DNA of 64,000 bases from Bacteroidales bacterium (GCA_017550025.1 JAFYLU010000064.1:1-64000), one strand, 5' to 3'; positions 9,162-18,443 are shown, counted from the stretch's first letter. Notes: generated by a model from the sequence alone, not told the origin. Made by a program: numbers and translations.

Positions 9162-10346
9162 TCATGCCCTGCAATCCTCCACCACGCAGTCGAGCGTGCC
9201 GTCGGCAAACATCAGGGATACCCTGTCGCCGGCACAGCTGCCTCCCGCGCTCTTCATCACCACTCCCCTGGAGTCAAGCGCCAGAGCATATCCTCTCTCA
9301 AGTATCCTCCTCGGATCAGCCGCATTAATCCGCGCCTCAAGCAGGGAAACCAGTGATTCGCCAGAAGCTATCTTCATGGCAAACCCTCCCCTTATCCTGG
9401 CAGAAAGTCTGTCAATGACCGATTCCATCAGAGATATCCTTCCTGCAAAGGCAAGCTTCATGCGTGTCTGGAAAGAAGAAAGCCTGGCATCCTCATCTTC
9501 GTAGAACGAAAGGATGAAGTCAGCCAGAGCCGTCGGAGTCTTGACATATTCATACGCCGTCATGTCGCACACATGAAAATCCTGGTCATGTCCTATGGCG
9601 GTCAGGACAGGAAGCGGATACTGGGCCACAGATGCGGCAAGATCGTAGTCATCGAAGCACGAAAGGTCAAGCTTCGAGCCGCCGCCACGCAGAATCAGCA
9701 CCGCATCAAATTCTTCCCCGCTCTCCAGCACGGCATCCAGGGCCGCGATTATCGAAGAAGGACAGTCAGCCCCCTGCATCAGGGCAGGAAAAAGCTCCGT
9801 GCTGACCTCAAAGCCATAAGGATTCTCATGAATATGTCTCATGAAATCGCGATAGCCTGCCGCATCCTCTGCCGAAATCACGGCAAACCTGTAGGGCAGG
9901 ACAGGAAGGGCAAGCCCCTTCTGCATATCAAGCAACCCCTCACGGGAAAGACGTTCGATGGTCTGCTGCCTTTCAAGAGCCTTCGCTCCCAAAGAATACT
10001 CCGGATCGATATCATTGATTATCAAAGAGAAGCCATATAGCTGACTGTAGCTGACCTGCACTTCCACCAGAACAGTGATACCCTCACGCAGAGGAGAACC
10101 TGTGACAGATTCAAAATATGGGGCGATGAAACGGTATTTGCCCGCCCAGATGACAGCACCTGCTTTCGCGACCAGCCCTCTCTCATCGCTTTGGGACAGC
10201 TCCATATAACAATGGCCTCCGTTACGCGATTTCATTGCGCTAACTTCGGCCTTTACCCATATACGCGACGGAAAAAGACATTCCACCCCTTCCTTAAGTC
10301 TCGATTGCAACTCAAAAAGGTCGATAAATTCTTTTTCCATACACAT
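9162..10346 (-). CDS. xseA: Exodeoxyribonuclease VII large subunit
   Basis: The 394-residue catalytic subunit has an N-terminal OB-fold (about 5-100; SRIWVKAEVSAMKSRNGGHCY) and a nuclease core with FAVISAEDAAGYRDF, ILRGGGSKLDLSCFDDYDLA and TAIGHDQDFHVCDM, all typical of XseA. The C-terminal part is shorter than in E. coli. Starts at 10346 and 10340 (MCMEKEF) are both possible and differ by two residues. A TAAATTTG box at 10363-10370 on the minus strand lies just upstream, so the transcript probably begins close to the start codon and continues through xseB into the glycogen genes. The gene diverges from engB. Confidence 0.93.
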   Translation of the reverse strand: MCMEKEFIDLFELQSRLKEGVECLFPSRIWVKAEVSAMKSRNGGHCYMELSQSDERGLVAKAGAVIWAGKYRFIAPYFESVTGSPLREGITVLVEVQVSYSQLYGFSLIINDIDPEYSLGAKALERQQTIERLSREGLLDMQKGLALPVLPYRFAVISAEDAAGYRDFMRHIHENPYGFEVSTELFPALMQGADCPSSIIAALDAVLESGEEFDAVLILRGGGSKLDLSCFDDYDLAASVAQYPLPVLTAIGHDQDFHVCDMTAYEYVKTPTALADFILSFYEDEDARLSSFQTRMKLAFAGRISLMESVIDRLSARIRGGFAMKIASGESLVSLLEARINAADPRRILERGYALALDSRGVVMKSAGGSCAGDRVSLMFADGTLDCVVEDCRA

Positions 10347-10362
10347 TTCTTTTGCAGCGCAA

Positions 10363-10431
10363 CAAATTTAGCAAAAAATCCCTATACGCATCATATTTCC
10401 TAAAGAAAATCAAATAAAATTAATATCTTTG
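10363..10431. promoter_or_regulatory. Divergent -7 boxes between xseA and engB
   Basis: On the minus strand TAAATTTG (10363-10370) precedes xseA. On the plus strand TATCTTTG (10424-10431) precedes engB. Both fit the Bacteroidetes TAnnTTTG element. No clear TTTG upstream element is seen at the usual spacing for either, so only the -7 parts are supported. Confidence 0.5.
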
Positions 10432-10464
10432 CAATCCGATTTTTGACTACCAGAGAGGAATATT

Positions 10465-11073
10465 ATGAAGATTACCGAAGCCCTTTTCGCTGGCAGCAGC
10501 ACGAGAATATCCGAAAAGCCGAAGCAGAAATTCCCTGAATTCGCTTTTATCGGACGGTCGAACGTAGGTAAATCTTCGCTTATAAACATGTTGTGCCGCA
10601 ACAAGAAGCTCGCGATGACCTCCAGCAAACCGGGCAAGACAAGGCTTGTGAACCACTTCCTGATAAACAGGGAATGGTATCTTGTCGACCTTCCGGGCTA
10701 CGGTTATGCAAAGATGTCAGCAACTGCAAAGCAGAAGCTGGAGCAGGTGATCAGGAACTACATCAACCTTTCGGAAGAGATGGTGATGCTCTTCGTGCTC
10801 ATCGACTCCCGCCACGACATAGGCCAGATTGACATGGATTTCCTCATCGAACTGGGACAAAGCCAGATTCCGTTCGCCATCATCTTCACAAAGGGAGACA
10901 AGAACGGCCCGAATGCCCTGGCTGCACAGATTGAAAAGATGAAGACACAGATCCTCGAGCTCTGGGAGGAACTTCCTCCGACATTCATCAGCTCGTCGGA
11001 AACCGGACTCGGCCGCGAAGAGATCCTCGACTACATCGAGTCTGTGCTTGAGTCAATTAAAGAACAAAACTAA
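10465..11073 (+). CDS. engB: Ribosome biogenesis GTP-binding protein EngB/YihA
   Basis: The 202-residue TRAFAC-class GTPase has G1 GRSNVGKSS, G3 DLPGYGYAK, G4 TKGD and a closing SSSETGLG (G5). EngB is needed for assembly of the large ribosomal subunit. The start at 10465 gives MKITEALFAGSS, the normal N-terminus. It is followed 10 bp later by prs on the same strand. Length is normal and nothing is odd. Confidence 0.95.
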   Translation: MKITEALFAGSSTRISEKPKQKFPEFAFIGRSNVGKSSLINMLCRNKKLAMTSSKPGKTRLVNHFLINREWYLVDLPGYGYAKMSATAKQKLEQVIRNYINLSEEMVMLFVLIDSRHDIGQIDMDFLIELGQSQIPFAIIFTKGDKNGPNALAAQIEKMKTQILELWEELPPTFISSSETGLGREEILDYIESVLESIKEQN

Positions 11074-11083
11074 ACCCTCAAAT

Positions 11084-12037
11084 ATGATGATCAAGGAACA
11101 CAAAATGAAACTTTTCGCCTGCAGGGCGTCAAAAGACTTCGCGCTTAAGGTAGCCAAGGCACTCAACCTCGAGCTTGGCTCTGCTGACATACTTACTTTC
11201 AGTGACGGAGAATTCCAGCCTTCATTCAATGAAAGCGTCAGAGGAGCCACCGTATTCATCATCCAGTCGACATTCCCTCCTACAGACAACCTCTTCGAGC
11301 TTCTTCTCATGGCTGATGCTGCCAAGAGAGCGTCTGCACACAAAGTGATCGCAGTGATGCCATATTTCGGAATGGCACGACAGGACAGAAAGGACAAGCC
11401 GAGAGTTCCGATAGGAGCGAAGCTTGTAGCGAACATGCTCCATGCAGCCGGATGTGACCGTGTGATGACATGCGACCTCCACGCTGACCAGATCCAGGGA
11501 TTCTTCGATTTCCCTGTAGACCACATCTACGCAAGCGCTGTATTCCTTCCATACATCAAGTCACTCAACATCGAGAACCTCGCCATCGCAGCTCCTGACA
11601 TGGGAGGCGCGAAGAGAGCGAACGCATATGCAAGATACCTCGAGTGCCCTGTGGTGATCTGCCACAAGTCACGTGAAAAGGCAAATGTGGTTGCATCGAT
11701 CACAGCCATCGGAGAGGTTGCAGGAAAGAACATCGTCATCGTTGACGACATGATCGACACTGCAGGAACACTCGCAAAGGCAGCCAATGTCCTCAAGGAA
11801 ATGGGAGCCCTCAGCGTACGTGCCTGTGCAACTCACCCGGTGTTCTCTGGCCCGGCATACGAGAGGATTGCGGAATCTGCCCTCCAGGAAGTGATCGTAT
11901 CAGACACAATTCCATTGAGCAGCGACCCGGACAAGGACAAGAGCAAGATCACAGTCCTCTCGATGACAGAAATCTTCGCAGACATCATCAACAAGGTGTA
12001 CAACTACGAGGAGATCAGCTCAAGCTTCATCAATTAG
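11084..12037 (+). CDS. prs: Ribose-phosphate pyrophosphokinase
   Basis: The enzyme makes PRPP from ribose-5-phosphate and ATP for nucleotide, His and Trp synthesis. FSDGEFQPSFNESVRG, PYFGMARQDRKDKPR, the ATP/metal-binding CDLHADQIQGFFD and the PRPP loop IVIVDDMIDTAGT are all present. Starts at 11084, 11087 and 11105 are possible; an upstream in-frame ATG at 11048 would overlap engB by 26 bp and I reject it. From 11084 the protein has 317 residues. An AAGGA-like stretch precedes the 11105 ATG, but Shine-Dalgarno signals are weak guides in this phylum. A terminator hairpin follows at 12055-12087. Confidence 0.93.
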   Translation: MMIKEHKMKLFACRASKDFALKVAKALNLELGSADILTFSDGEFQPSFNESVRGATVFIIQSTFPPTDNLFELLLMADAAKRASAHKVIAVMPYFGMARQDRKDKPRVPIGAKLVANMLHAAGCDRVMTCDLHADQIQGFFDFPVDHIYASAVFLPYIKSLNIENLAIAAPDMGGAKRANAYARYLECPVVICHKSREKANVVASITAIGEVAGKNIVIVDDMIDTAGTLAKAANVLKEMGALSVRACATHPVFSGPAYERIAESALQEVIVSDTIPLSSDPDKDKSKITVLSMTEIFADIINKVYNYEEISSSFIN

Positions 12038-12054
12038 GAACTGAAATTGATATG

Positions 12055-12089
12055 AATTCCGCCGGAAGAGAACCTTCCGACGGAATTTT
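12055..12089 (+). terminator. Terminator hairpin after prs
   Basis: Arms 12055-12068 and 12074-12087 pair over 14 positions with one mismatch around a 5-nt loop, followed by TT and an A/T-rich run. The position immediately after the prs stop supports termination. Confidence 0.75.
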
Positions 12090-12100
12090 ATTGATTATTT

Positions 12101-12355
12101 ATGGAAATATTCATAGCAGCACTCATCTTTGTAGCACTCTGCGTCTTCGGGCTCTGCTTCAACATCATCTTCAGGAAAGACGGAAAATTTCCTGAAACAG
12201 AGATCGAGAACAACATCGAGATGCGCAAAAGGGGCATCAAGTGTGCAAAGGAAGAGGAAATAAAGCTTTGGGGCAAGAAGGACAAGGACGGCAATCCGGT
12301 GGCCTGCGATGAAGGCGGCTGTGGCAGTTGCGGCAGCTCAAGTACCTGCCGATGA
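12101..12355 (+). CDS. Small membrane-anchored Cys-rich protein, function unknown
   Basis: The 84-residue protein has one N-terminal membrane segment (about 3-23, AALIFVALCVFGLCFNIIF). A short charged soluble part follows, ending in a cysteine cluster (CDEGGCGSCGSSSTC) that could hold a metal or Fe-S centre. A fifth soluble Cys lies in GIKCAKEEE. Similar small one-helix Cys-rich proteins occur in Bacteroidetes, and the layout recalls the Na+-NQR maturation factor NqrM, but I cannot assign it to that family. It lies between prs and der on the same strand, 11 bp after the prs terminator. The coding nature is supported by the hydrophobic-then-charged layout and ordinary codon use. Confidence 0.7.
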   Translation: MEIFIAALIFVALCVFGLCFNIIFRKDGKFPETEIENNIEMRKRGIKCAKEEEIKLWGKKDKDGNPVACDEGGCGSCGSSSTCR

Positions 12356-12366
12356 CCTCTCCCAAG

Positions 12367-12428
12367 CCCGAAAGGGGAAATACAATACGATCCCGGATAG
12401 GGATGAGCGATTTCGCCGTGAGGCGGAA
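12367..12428 (+). other. Run of three small hairpins ahead of der
   Basis: The gap between the Cys-rich gene and der holds three successive stem-loops. They are CCC-GAAA-GGG (12367-12376), a 5-bp stem with loop GGATA (12390-12404), and a 7-bp stem (one U-G pair) with loop GTGA (12411-12428). Two loops are GNRA tetraloops. Role unknown; see findings. Confidence 0.45.
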
Positions 12429-12451
12429 TGTTAACAACTAAACTATTTATT

Positions 12452-13759
12452 ATGAGTCTTTTAGCTATTGTTGGACGTCCGAATGTAGGTAAGTCCACAC
12501 TTTTCAACCGCCTTGTCGGAATGCGACAGGCAATCGTAGATGAAACAGCGGGTGTAACGCGCGACAGGCATTACGGAAGATGCGAGTGGTGCGGAACCGA
12601 ATTTTCAGTAGTAGACACAGGTGGATATACATCCAACTCTGACGACATCTTCGAGGAAGAGATCCGCAAGCAGGTGGTTCTCGCGATCGAGGAAGCGCAT
12701 GTGGTCCTCTTCATGGTGGAGGCCGGCACAGGCATCACAGACTATGACGAGGAGATCGCAGACCTTCTCCGCCGCAGCGGAAAGCCTGTAGTGCTTGCCG
12801 TGAACAAGATCGATTCAGGAGAGAAGATGTATGATGCCTTCCAATTCTATTCACTCGGACTCGGAGAGGTCTACAGCATTTCAGCGGCAAACGGAGGCGG
12901 AACCGGTGATCTTCTCGACGCAATCGTGAAGGAGCTTCCTGCAGAAGATCCTGACACAGACGAGCATCCGGAACTCCCTCACTTCACTATCGTAGGAAAG
13001 CCAAACGTGGGCAAGTCTTCACTCACCAACGCTCTTCTGGGCAAGGAAAGAAATATCGTCACACCTATTGCCGGTACTACACGCGACTCCATCGCAACCC
13101 TGTACAACAAGTTCGGACATGAGTTCATGCTTGTGGACACCGCAGGTATGAGAAAGAAGACCAAGGTTCACGAAGACCTTGAGTTCTATTCCGTGATGAG
13201 ATCTATACGTGCCATCGAGCACTCTGACGTGTGTATCCTCATGGTTGACGCGCAGACCGGAATCGAGTCGCAGGACATGGCCATATTCAACCTCATCCAG
13301 CGCAACAAGAAAGGATGCGTGGTAGTGGTGAACAAATGGGATACCATCGAGAAGGACAGCAATACAATGAAGGAGTATACCAACGCCATCAAGGAGCGCC
13401 TTGCACCGTTCAATGACCTCCCTATCATCTTCACCTCGGTCATCAACAAGCAGAGGATCATGGATGTGCTTGACGCAGCGGCTCACGTATACGAGAACTA
13501 TTCGCGCAAGATCCCTACATCAAAGCTCAACGAGGAGATGCTCCCGGAAATCGAGAACTATCCTCCACCGGCATGGAAGGGCAAGTACATCAAGATCAAG
13601 TATATAACACAGCTCCCTACCAGATCGCCATCATTCGCGTTCTTCTGCAATCTTCCGCAGTATATCCGCGAGCCATACAGAAGGTTTCTGGAGAACAAGC
13701 TCCGCTCGAAGTTCGACTTCCTCGGATGTCCTGTCCATGTGTTCCTCAGACAGAAATAG
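12452..13759 (+). CDS. der: GTPase Der (EngA), double-Era ribosome assembly factor
   Basis: Two GTPase domains lie in tandem. Domain 1 has [13 protein letters not shown] and NKID; domain 2 has [13 protein letters not shown] and NKWD. A KH-like C-terminal domain ([17 protein letters not shown] onward) follows. Der acts in maturation of the 50S subunit. The ATG at 12452 gives the expected [16 protein letters not shown] start and 435 residues. An in-frame ATG at 12428 lies inside a hairpin and would add eight unlikely residues. The gene ends at a shared bidirectional terminator facing the DUF4783 gene. Confidence 0.96.
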   Translation: MSLLAIVGRPNVGKSTLFNRLVGMRQAIVDETAGVTRDRHYGRCEWCGTEFSVVDTGGYTSNSDDIFEEEIRKQVVLAIEEAHVVLFMVEAGTGITDYDEEIADLLRRSGKPVVLAVNKIDSGEKMYDAFQFYSLGLGEVYSISAANGGGTGDLLDAIVKELPAEDPDTDEHPELPHFTIVGKPNVGKSSLTNALLGKERNIVTPIAGTTRDSIATLYNKFGHEFMLVDTAGMRKKTKVHEDLEFYSVMRSIRAIEHSDVCILMVDAQTGIESQDMAIFNLIQRNKKGCVVVVNKWDTIEKDSNTMKEYTNAIKERLAPFNDLPIIFTSVINKQRIMDVLDAAAHVYENYSRKIPTSKLNEEMLPEIENYPPPAWKGKYIKIKYITQLPTRSPSFAFFCNLPQYIREPYRRFLENKLRSKFDFLGCPVHVFLRQK

Positions 13760-13779
13760 AAAAACTTCAATATAAGAAG

Positions 13780-13814
13780 AATCAGCCCGACCGGTATGTC
13801 CTGTCGGGCTGATT
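13780..13814. terminator. Bidirectional terminator between der and DUF4783 gene
   Basis: A perfect 12-bp inverted repeat (13780-13791 and 13803-13814) with an 11-nt loop lies between two convergent stops. T-rich sequence follows on the plus side. Confidence 0.85.
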
Positions 13815-13840
13815 TCCTTTATTTCTGCGGCTCCGTCGTG

Positions 13841-14248
13841 TCAGTCGAGCCTTTCAATCTTAAGATGCTGTATCTTGTAGGAAGCTTCGTCATATCCTAC
13901 AAATATCGTAACGAGAAACATTTCTCCTCCGGCATTAAGCGTTCCCAAGGCATATTTCATGTTCGACCGTCCTGCCTTATGGGTTATCTCGAATGATCTC
14001 GGAGTATATGATCGGAAGAATGACTTCATTATCTGGAGGGCCTGATTGCGGCTTGAGTCGTTCGAGTCCGAAAATATCGTGACCTCAAGATTGTCGGAAA
14101 ACCACGCCGAAAGCTTCTCCGCATCCCCTATGGAGAGGTATTTTGATATCGGATTGAATACATCATATCCTGAATCCTGTGCATGAGCTCCTGCGCATGA
14201 AAACATGGCAATAAGTGCTGCAAAGGAATTTATGACCAATCTGCTCAT
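13841..14248 (-). CDS. Exported DUF4783 protein
   Basis: The 135-residue protein has an N-terminal signal peptide (about 1-23, INSFAALIAMFSCAGAHA). The mature part reads like DUF4783, a Bacteroidetes-specific NTF2-like small periplasmic fold of unknown function (DVFNPISKYLSIGDAEKLSAW, then SFFRSYTPRSFEITHKAG). No catalytic residues can be named. It stands alone, convergent with der and divergent from rlmH. A minus-strand TATCTTTG box at 14274-14281 lies 26 bp before the start. The family assignment is from recognition of the pattern and is fairly sure; the role is not known. Confidence 0.8.
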   Translation of the reverse strand: MSRLVINSFAALIAMFSCAGAHAQDSGYDVFNPISKYLSIGDAEKLSAWFSDNLEVTIFSDSNDSSRNQALQIMKSFFRSYTPRSFEITHKAGRSNMKYALGTLNAGGEMFLVTIFVGYDEASYKIQHLKIERLD

Positions 14249-14273
14249 CTGATGAATATTGTTGTTGAACGCG

Positions 14274-14358
14274 CAAAGATACTACAAAATCCAAGCCTTG
14301 CAACTTTTTCCGGCTAATAATCATTGGCTGGATATTTGCAGGAATTATCATATATTTG
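14274..14358. promoter_or_regulatory. Divergent -7 boxes between DUF4783 gene and rlmH
   Basis: Minus-strand TATCTTTG (14274-14281, with a GTTG 19 bp upstream in place of TTTG) faces plus-strand TATATTTG (14351-14358). Each lies 20-30 bp from its gene and matches the phylum's TAnnTTTG element. Confidence 0.55.
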
Positions 14359-14379
14359 TAGTCTTAAGAATTTGACCTG

Positions 14380-14853
14380 ATGAAGATAACACTACTGACC
14401 GTAGGCAAGACTGACAAGGACTGGGTAAGGCAGGGACTGGACATCTATGTCTCGCGCCTGAAGCATTACATACCGTTCAGCATAGTCGAGATTCCCGAGT
14501 TGAAAAATGTATCCGCCATGACGAAGGAGCAGATAAAGACTCGCGAGGGAGAGCTCATACTCAAGAACATACGTCCTGCTGATGATGTAATTCTCCTTGA
14601 CGAAAGGGGAAAGGAGTTTTCATCAGTGGAACTCGCAAAGATCATTCAGGACAAGATATCATATGTCGGGAAGGACATCGTATATGTCATTGGAGGAGCC
14701 TACGGATTCTCCGAGCAGGTCTATCAGAGGGCCAATTCGAAGCTCTCCCTTTCGCGCATGACCTTCTCGCATCAGATGGTAAGAGCCATCTTTGCTGAGC
14801 AGATCTACAGGGCATTCACCATCATGAAAGGAGAGCCATACCACCACGAATAG
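14380..14853 (+). CDS. rlmH: 23S rRNA pseudouridine-1915 N3-methyltransferase
   Basis: This 157-residue SPOUT methyltransferase has the family start MKITLLTVGKTDKDWV, the SAM-binding knot region VYVIGGAYGFSEQVY and the C-terminal MTFSHQMVRAIFAEQIYRAF with final GEPYHHE. RlmH methylates pseudouridine 1915 in helix 69 of the large-subunit rRNA. Length and termini are exactly those of the family. It is followed 14 bp later by the large histidine kinase gene, so the two may be co-transcribed. Confidence 0.96.
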   Translation: MKITLLTVGKTDKDWVRQGLDIYVSRLKHYIPFSIVEIPELKNVSAMTKEQIKTREGELILKNIRPADDVILLDERGKEFSSVELAKIIQDKISYVGKDIVYVIGGAYGFSEQVYQRANSKLSLSRMTFSHQMVRAIFAEQIYRAFTIMKGEPYHHE

Positions 14854-14867
14854 ACTGACCACGGCAT

Positions 14868-17800
14868 ATGGATACAAAGGAATGGCTGCATAAGAGACTC
14901 CCGCTGACGGCGCTGGTTCTGGCGCTGACATTGTTCGTGCTCTCCATGTCGGGAAACAATCCCGGAGGAGAAACGGAAGAAATCGCATACAAATCAGCCA
15001 GACGCATCGAGGACAGGGTAGAGATTCTCGACAGCTATATTTCCAAAGCCCTCGACACTGACAGGAAAGAACAGATTCTCCTTGAGGGCCTGCCTGAAGA
15101 CATGGTCATATACAGATATGTCAATGATTCGCTCCAGTCATGGAGCAACCAGTTCTCAATACTCAATGACGACATAAGCTCCCGTCATGTGTTCCAGACC
15201 CTTACGGACCGAAAGAGCAGGATAGTCTCATTCCTTTCGGATGCCAGGGAGGATTTCAAATATATGAATCTCGGTCCGAAATGGTATCTTGTCAAGTCAG
15301 TCAGCGACGGTCCAGACGAGAAGGTCATCGCAGGACTGGAGATAAAGAACACCCTGCTTGATGACCTCCGCAGAAACGAAAACGGAGTGAATCCGAGACT
15401 CGGCATATCCGGAAAATATTCCGTACTCCCTCTGAATCATAGCGGAGGATCGGCCGTTGAGATACATGGGCAGCCTCTTTTCAAGATAATCTGCGACAGC
15501 AGCCAGATCATTCCGTTCATCGACAATTCCATGCTCCGATGGATATCGCTCATCCTTTTCGCCATATCGATAGTATTGTTCCTGGCAGGACACAGGACAA
15601 TAAAGACATACGCGGTGGTGACAGTAACGCTTACGATACTGTTTGCAGTATCCTATATCTGGAGCATACAGATGACCGGTTCCACGGAACTGTTCTCACC
15701 TACCATTTATGCAGACGGTCCGTTATTCTTCTCACTGGGATCGCTCGTACTGCTTAACCTGTATATTTCCCTGCTGAACATATGTACATTCTTCATCAGG
15801 AACAGGATCACCGCCATAGCAAGAAAAGACCGCCGGAACAAGAGAAGAAACCTTCTCATATATGGCCTCGCCACATTGACGACCGGCATATTGACAGTCC
15901 TCTATACCGACATGACACTGAAGAGCCTCCTGCTGAACTCCAACATATCCATGGAGCTCTACAGATGGAATCTGAACATCCCTTATACCATCCTTGTATA
16001 TATATCATACACGGGACTCCTGTTCTGCATCCTGCTGCAGATTCAGTCAGTCAGACCTGTGGTGAAGGAGTTTCTCGGATGGAAATACGATCTTTTCAGA
16101 CCAAGGACCCTCGTGCTTTTCTCTATAATCTGTGCGACTTATTTCACTGTGACCTCAAGCACGCTCGGATTCAGAAAGGAGCAGGACAGGGTGACCGTAT
16201 GGGCCAACAGGCTTTCCGTAGACAGAGACCTCAGCCTCGAGATACAGCTGCGTTCGGCAGAGGAAAGCATTGCATATGACCAGCTCATATCAGCATTGTC
16301 AGCACTGGAGAATACGGAAGGAATGGTGCAGAACAGGATAAGCGAATACTACCTCAGCCGCATCACCCAGGCCTACAACCTCAATGTATCCCTGTTCAAG
16401 GAAAATGACATGGAGGGAATAAGGATCTTCAACAACATAGTCCACTCATCAGTGCCTATAGCAAAGGATTCCCGGTTCTTCTTCATGACCGACTCGAACG
16501 GCCACAGCAGCTATGCCGGAATCTTCCTGTTCTATGACCCGCAGAAAGGTGTGAGAAGGATGCTGTTGAGGATAGAATCCAACTCAAACCGCGAGGACAG
16601 GGGATATTACAGCATCCTCGGAAGATTCTCGAAACCGGGAGACATCAATATCCCGGAATATTACTCATATGCAAAATACAAGGACGGCAGGCTCATGTCA
16701 TATAAGGGAAACTACCCTTTCCCAACCAAATACGACCATGTCAGCAACGGCGTCCTCACTGATCGGAACAGAGAGGTCATCCGCATGAATGGATATGTCC
16801 ATTTCATGAATCTTGTGAGCGATAACGAACTCATCATCATCTCAAGACCGAAGAGAGAGGGGCTGGTATATTTCACCTCATTCTCATATCTGTGTCTGGC
16901 AATAAGCGGAATAATGGCCATATTCGCCCGTTCGCGCGACAGAAAGAAGGTCTTCAAGAGGAACTATTTCAAGACAAGAATCAATACCATTCTTTTCGTA
17001 TCCTCGTTCCTCATCCTGATAAGCATGACCATAATCAGCATTGTCTTTGTGTACAAGCGCAACCAGGAGAACATGCATAATCTCATGACTTCGAGGATCA
17101 CGACAGTGCAGGCCCTGATAGAAAGACAGGCCAGGACAGCAAAGGAATGGCAAGACCTCAACACCCCGGAATTCCTTTCCGCAATCGAGAACATAGGCAA
17201 CACCACGAAATCAGACATAACATTGTACACCCCGGGAGGCAAGGTGTTCAGATCGACCACTCCTGAAGTGTTCGAGAAGATGATCATCGGAAGTCGAATC
17301 AATGAAGACGCCTATCATAACATAAGAGACCTCAACCAGAGGTTCTTCATCCACAGGGAATGCATCACGGATTATGAATACTGGGTGCTTTATGCGCCTA
17401 TATTCAATGACGACGGAAAGATAGTGGCGATGATCGGAGTGCCATACACCGACCGCAGCTTTGACTTCAGAAGGGAGGCCTTCTTCCATGCAGCCCTGAT
17501 CATCAACCTCTTCCTTCTCCTGCTTATCGGCTCGCTGCTTTTCAGCACAAGAGAGGTGAATTCGCTTTTCTCACCTCTGATCGAGATGGGTAAGAAGATG
17601 AATGTGGCTGACATCCATGACCTCAAGCTCATCAGATATACCCGTGAAGACGAGATTTCTTCGCTTGTGGACGCATACAACCGAATGGTGCTGGACCTTT
17701 CGGAATCCACACGACAGCTTGCACAGGCCGAAAGAGACAAGGCATGGAGCCAGATGGCACGTCAGGTGGCTCACGAGATCAAGAATCCTCTTACTCCTAT

Positions 17801-18443
17801 CAAGCTCCAGATCCAGAGACTCATAAGACTGAAGGAGAAGAACAATCCGGCATGGGAACAGAGATTTGACGAGGTTTCCGCAGTGGTGCTCGAGCATATC
17901 GACATACTGACAGAGACAGCTAACGAATTCTCTACATTCGCCAAGCTTTACAGCGAAGATCCTGTACTCATCGACCTGGACAAGACCCTCAAGGACCAGC
18001 TGCTGATATTTGACAACAAGGAGAATGTAAAGATATCATATCTGGGCATGCAGGATGCGTTCGTGATGGCTCCGAAACCGCAGCTGATACGAGTGTTCGT
18101 CAACCTCATAACCAATGCAGTGCAGGCAGTGGAGATTCACCAGAAGGAAGCGATGGAAAGAGACGGCGGAAGACATGAAGGCAAGGTGATGATAAGCTTG
18201 AGAAACAGCATAAAGGACGGTTTCTACGACATCGTCTTCGACGACAACGGACCGGGCGTCCATGAAGAAAACCTCGACAAGCTCTTCACTCCTAACTTCA
18301 CGACGAAGAGTTCCGGCACAGGACTCGGACTTGCGATCTGCCGCAATATCATAGAAAAATGCGAGGGCGAGATCCATTATCAGAGATCATTCGCCCTCGG
18401 TGGTGCATCATTCGTTGTAACTATCCCGAAACATCAGGCCTGA
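14868..18443 (+). CDS. Large multi-spanning sensor histidine kinase (NtrY-like)
   Basis: At 1191 residues this is unusually long for a histidine kinase. I count about ten membrane segments: one near residue 15, a block at 220-420, one near 665, one near 705 and one near 875. Large extracytoplasmic stretches separate them, notably 430-660 and 725-870. After the last helix come a HAMP-like linker (about 900-950), an H-box ARQVAHEIKNPLTPIK with His 969, an N-box NLITNAVQAVE, and G boxes DDNGPGV and SSGTGLGLAI. It therefore autophosphorylates and passes phosphate to a response regulator. Its stop codon abuts that of the convergent sigma-54-type regulator gene, so that regulator is the obvious partner, though unproven. 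The ligand is unknown. Confidence 0.9.
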   Translation: MDTKEWLHKRLPLTALVLALTLFVLSMSGNNPGGETEEIAYKSARRIEDRVEILDSYISKALDTDRKEQILLEGLPEDMVIYRYVNDSLQSWSNQFSILNDDISSRHVFQTLTDRKSRIVSFLSDAREDFKYMNLGPKWYLVKSVSDGPDEKVIAGLEIKNTLLDDLRRNENGVNPRLGISGKYSVLPLNHSGGSAVEIHGQPLFKIICDSSQIIPFIDNSMLRWISLILFAISIVLFLAGHRTIKTYAVVTVTLTILFAVSYIWSIQMTGSTELFSPTIYADGPLFFSLGSLVLLNLYISLLNICTFFIRNRITAIARKDRRNKRRNLLIYGLATLTTGILTVLYTDMTLKSLLLNSNISMELYRWNLNIPYTILVYISYTGLLFCILLQIQSVRPVVKEFLGWKYDLFRPRTLVLFSIICATYFTVTSSTLGFRKEQDRVTVWANRLSVDRDLSLEIQLRSAEESIAYDQLISALSALENTEGMVQNRISEYYLSRITQAYNLNVSLFKENDMEGIRIFNNIVHSSVPIAKDSRFFFMTDSNGHSSYAGIFLFYDPQKGVRRMLLRIESNSNREDRGYYSILGRFSKPGDINIPEYYSYAKYKDGRLMSYKGNYPFPTKYDHVSNGVLTDRNREVIRMNGYVHFMNLVSDNELIIISRPKREGLVYFTSFSYLCLAISGIMAIFARSRDRKKVFKRNYFKTRINTILFVSSFLILISMTIISIVFVYKRNQENMHNLMTSRITTVQALIERQARTAKEWQDLNTPEFLSAIENIGNTTKSDITLYTPGGKVFRSTTPEVFEKMIIGSRINEDAYHNIRDLNQRFFIHRECITDYEYWVLYAPIFNDDGKIVAMIGVPYTDRSFDFRREAFFHAALIINLFLLLLIGSLLFSTREVNSLFSPLIEMGKKMNVADIHDLKLIRYTREDEISSLVDAYNRMVLDLSESTRQLAQAERDKAWSQMARQVAHEIKNPLTPIKLQIQRLIRLKEKNNPAWEQRFDEVSAVVLEHIDILTETANEFSTFAKLYSEDPVLIDLDKTLKDQLLIFDNKENVKISYLGMQDAFVMAPKPQLIRVFVNLITNAVQAVEIHQKEAMERDGGRHEGKVMISLRNSIKDGFYDIVFDDNGPGVHEENLDKLFTPNFTTKSSGTGLGLAICRNIIEKCEGEIHYQRSFALGGASFVVTIPKHQA

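Noticed and set aside
12367..12428. Known riboswitch or 4.5S/6S RNA
   Set aside because: The hairpins do not match the signature of any class I know; left as an unassigned structured leader.
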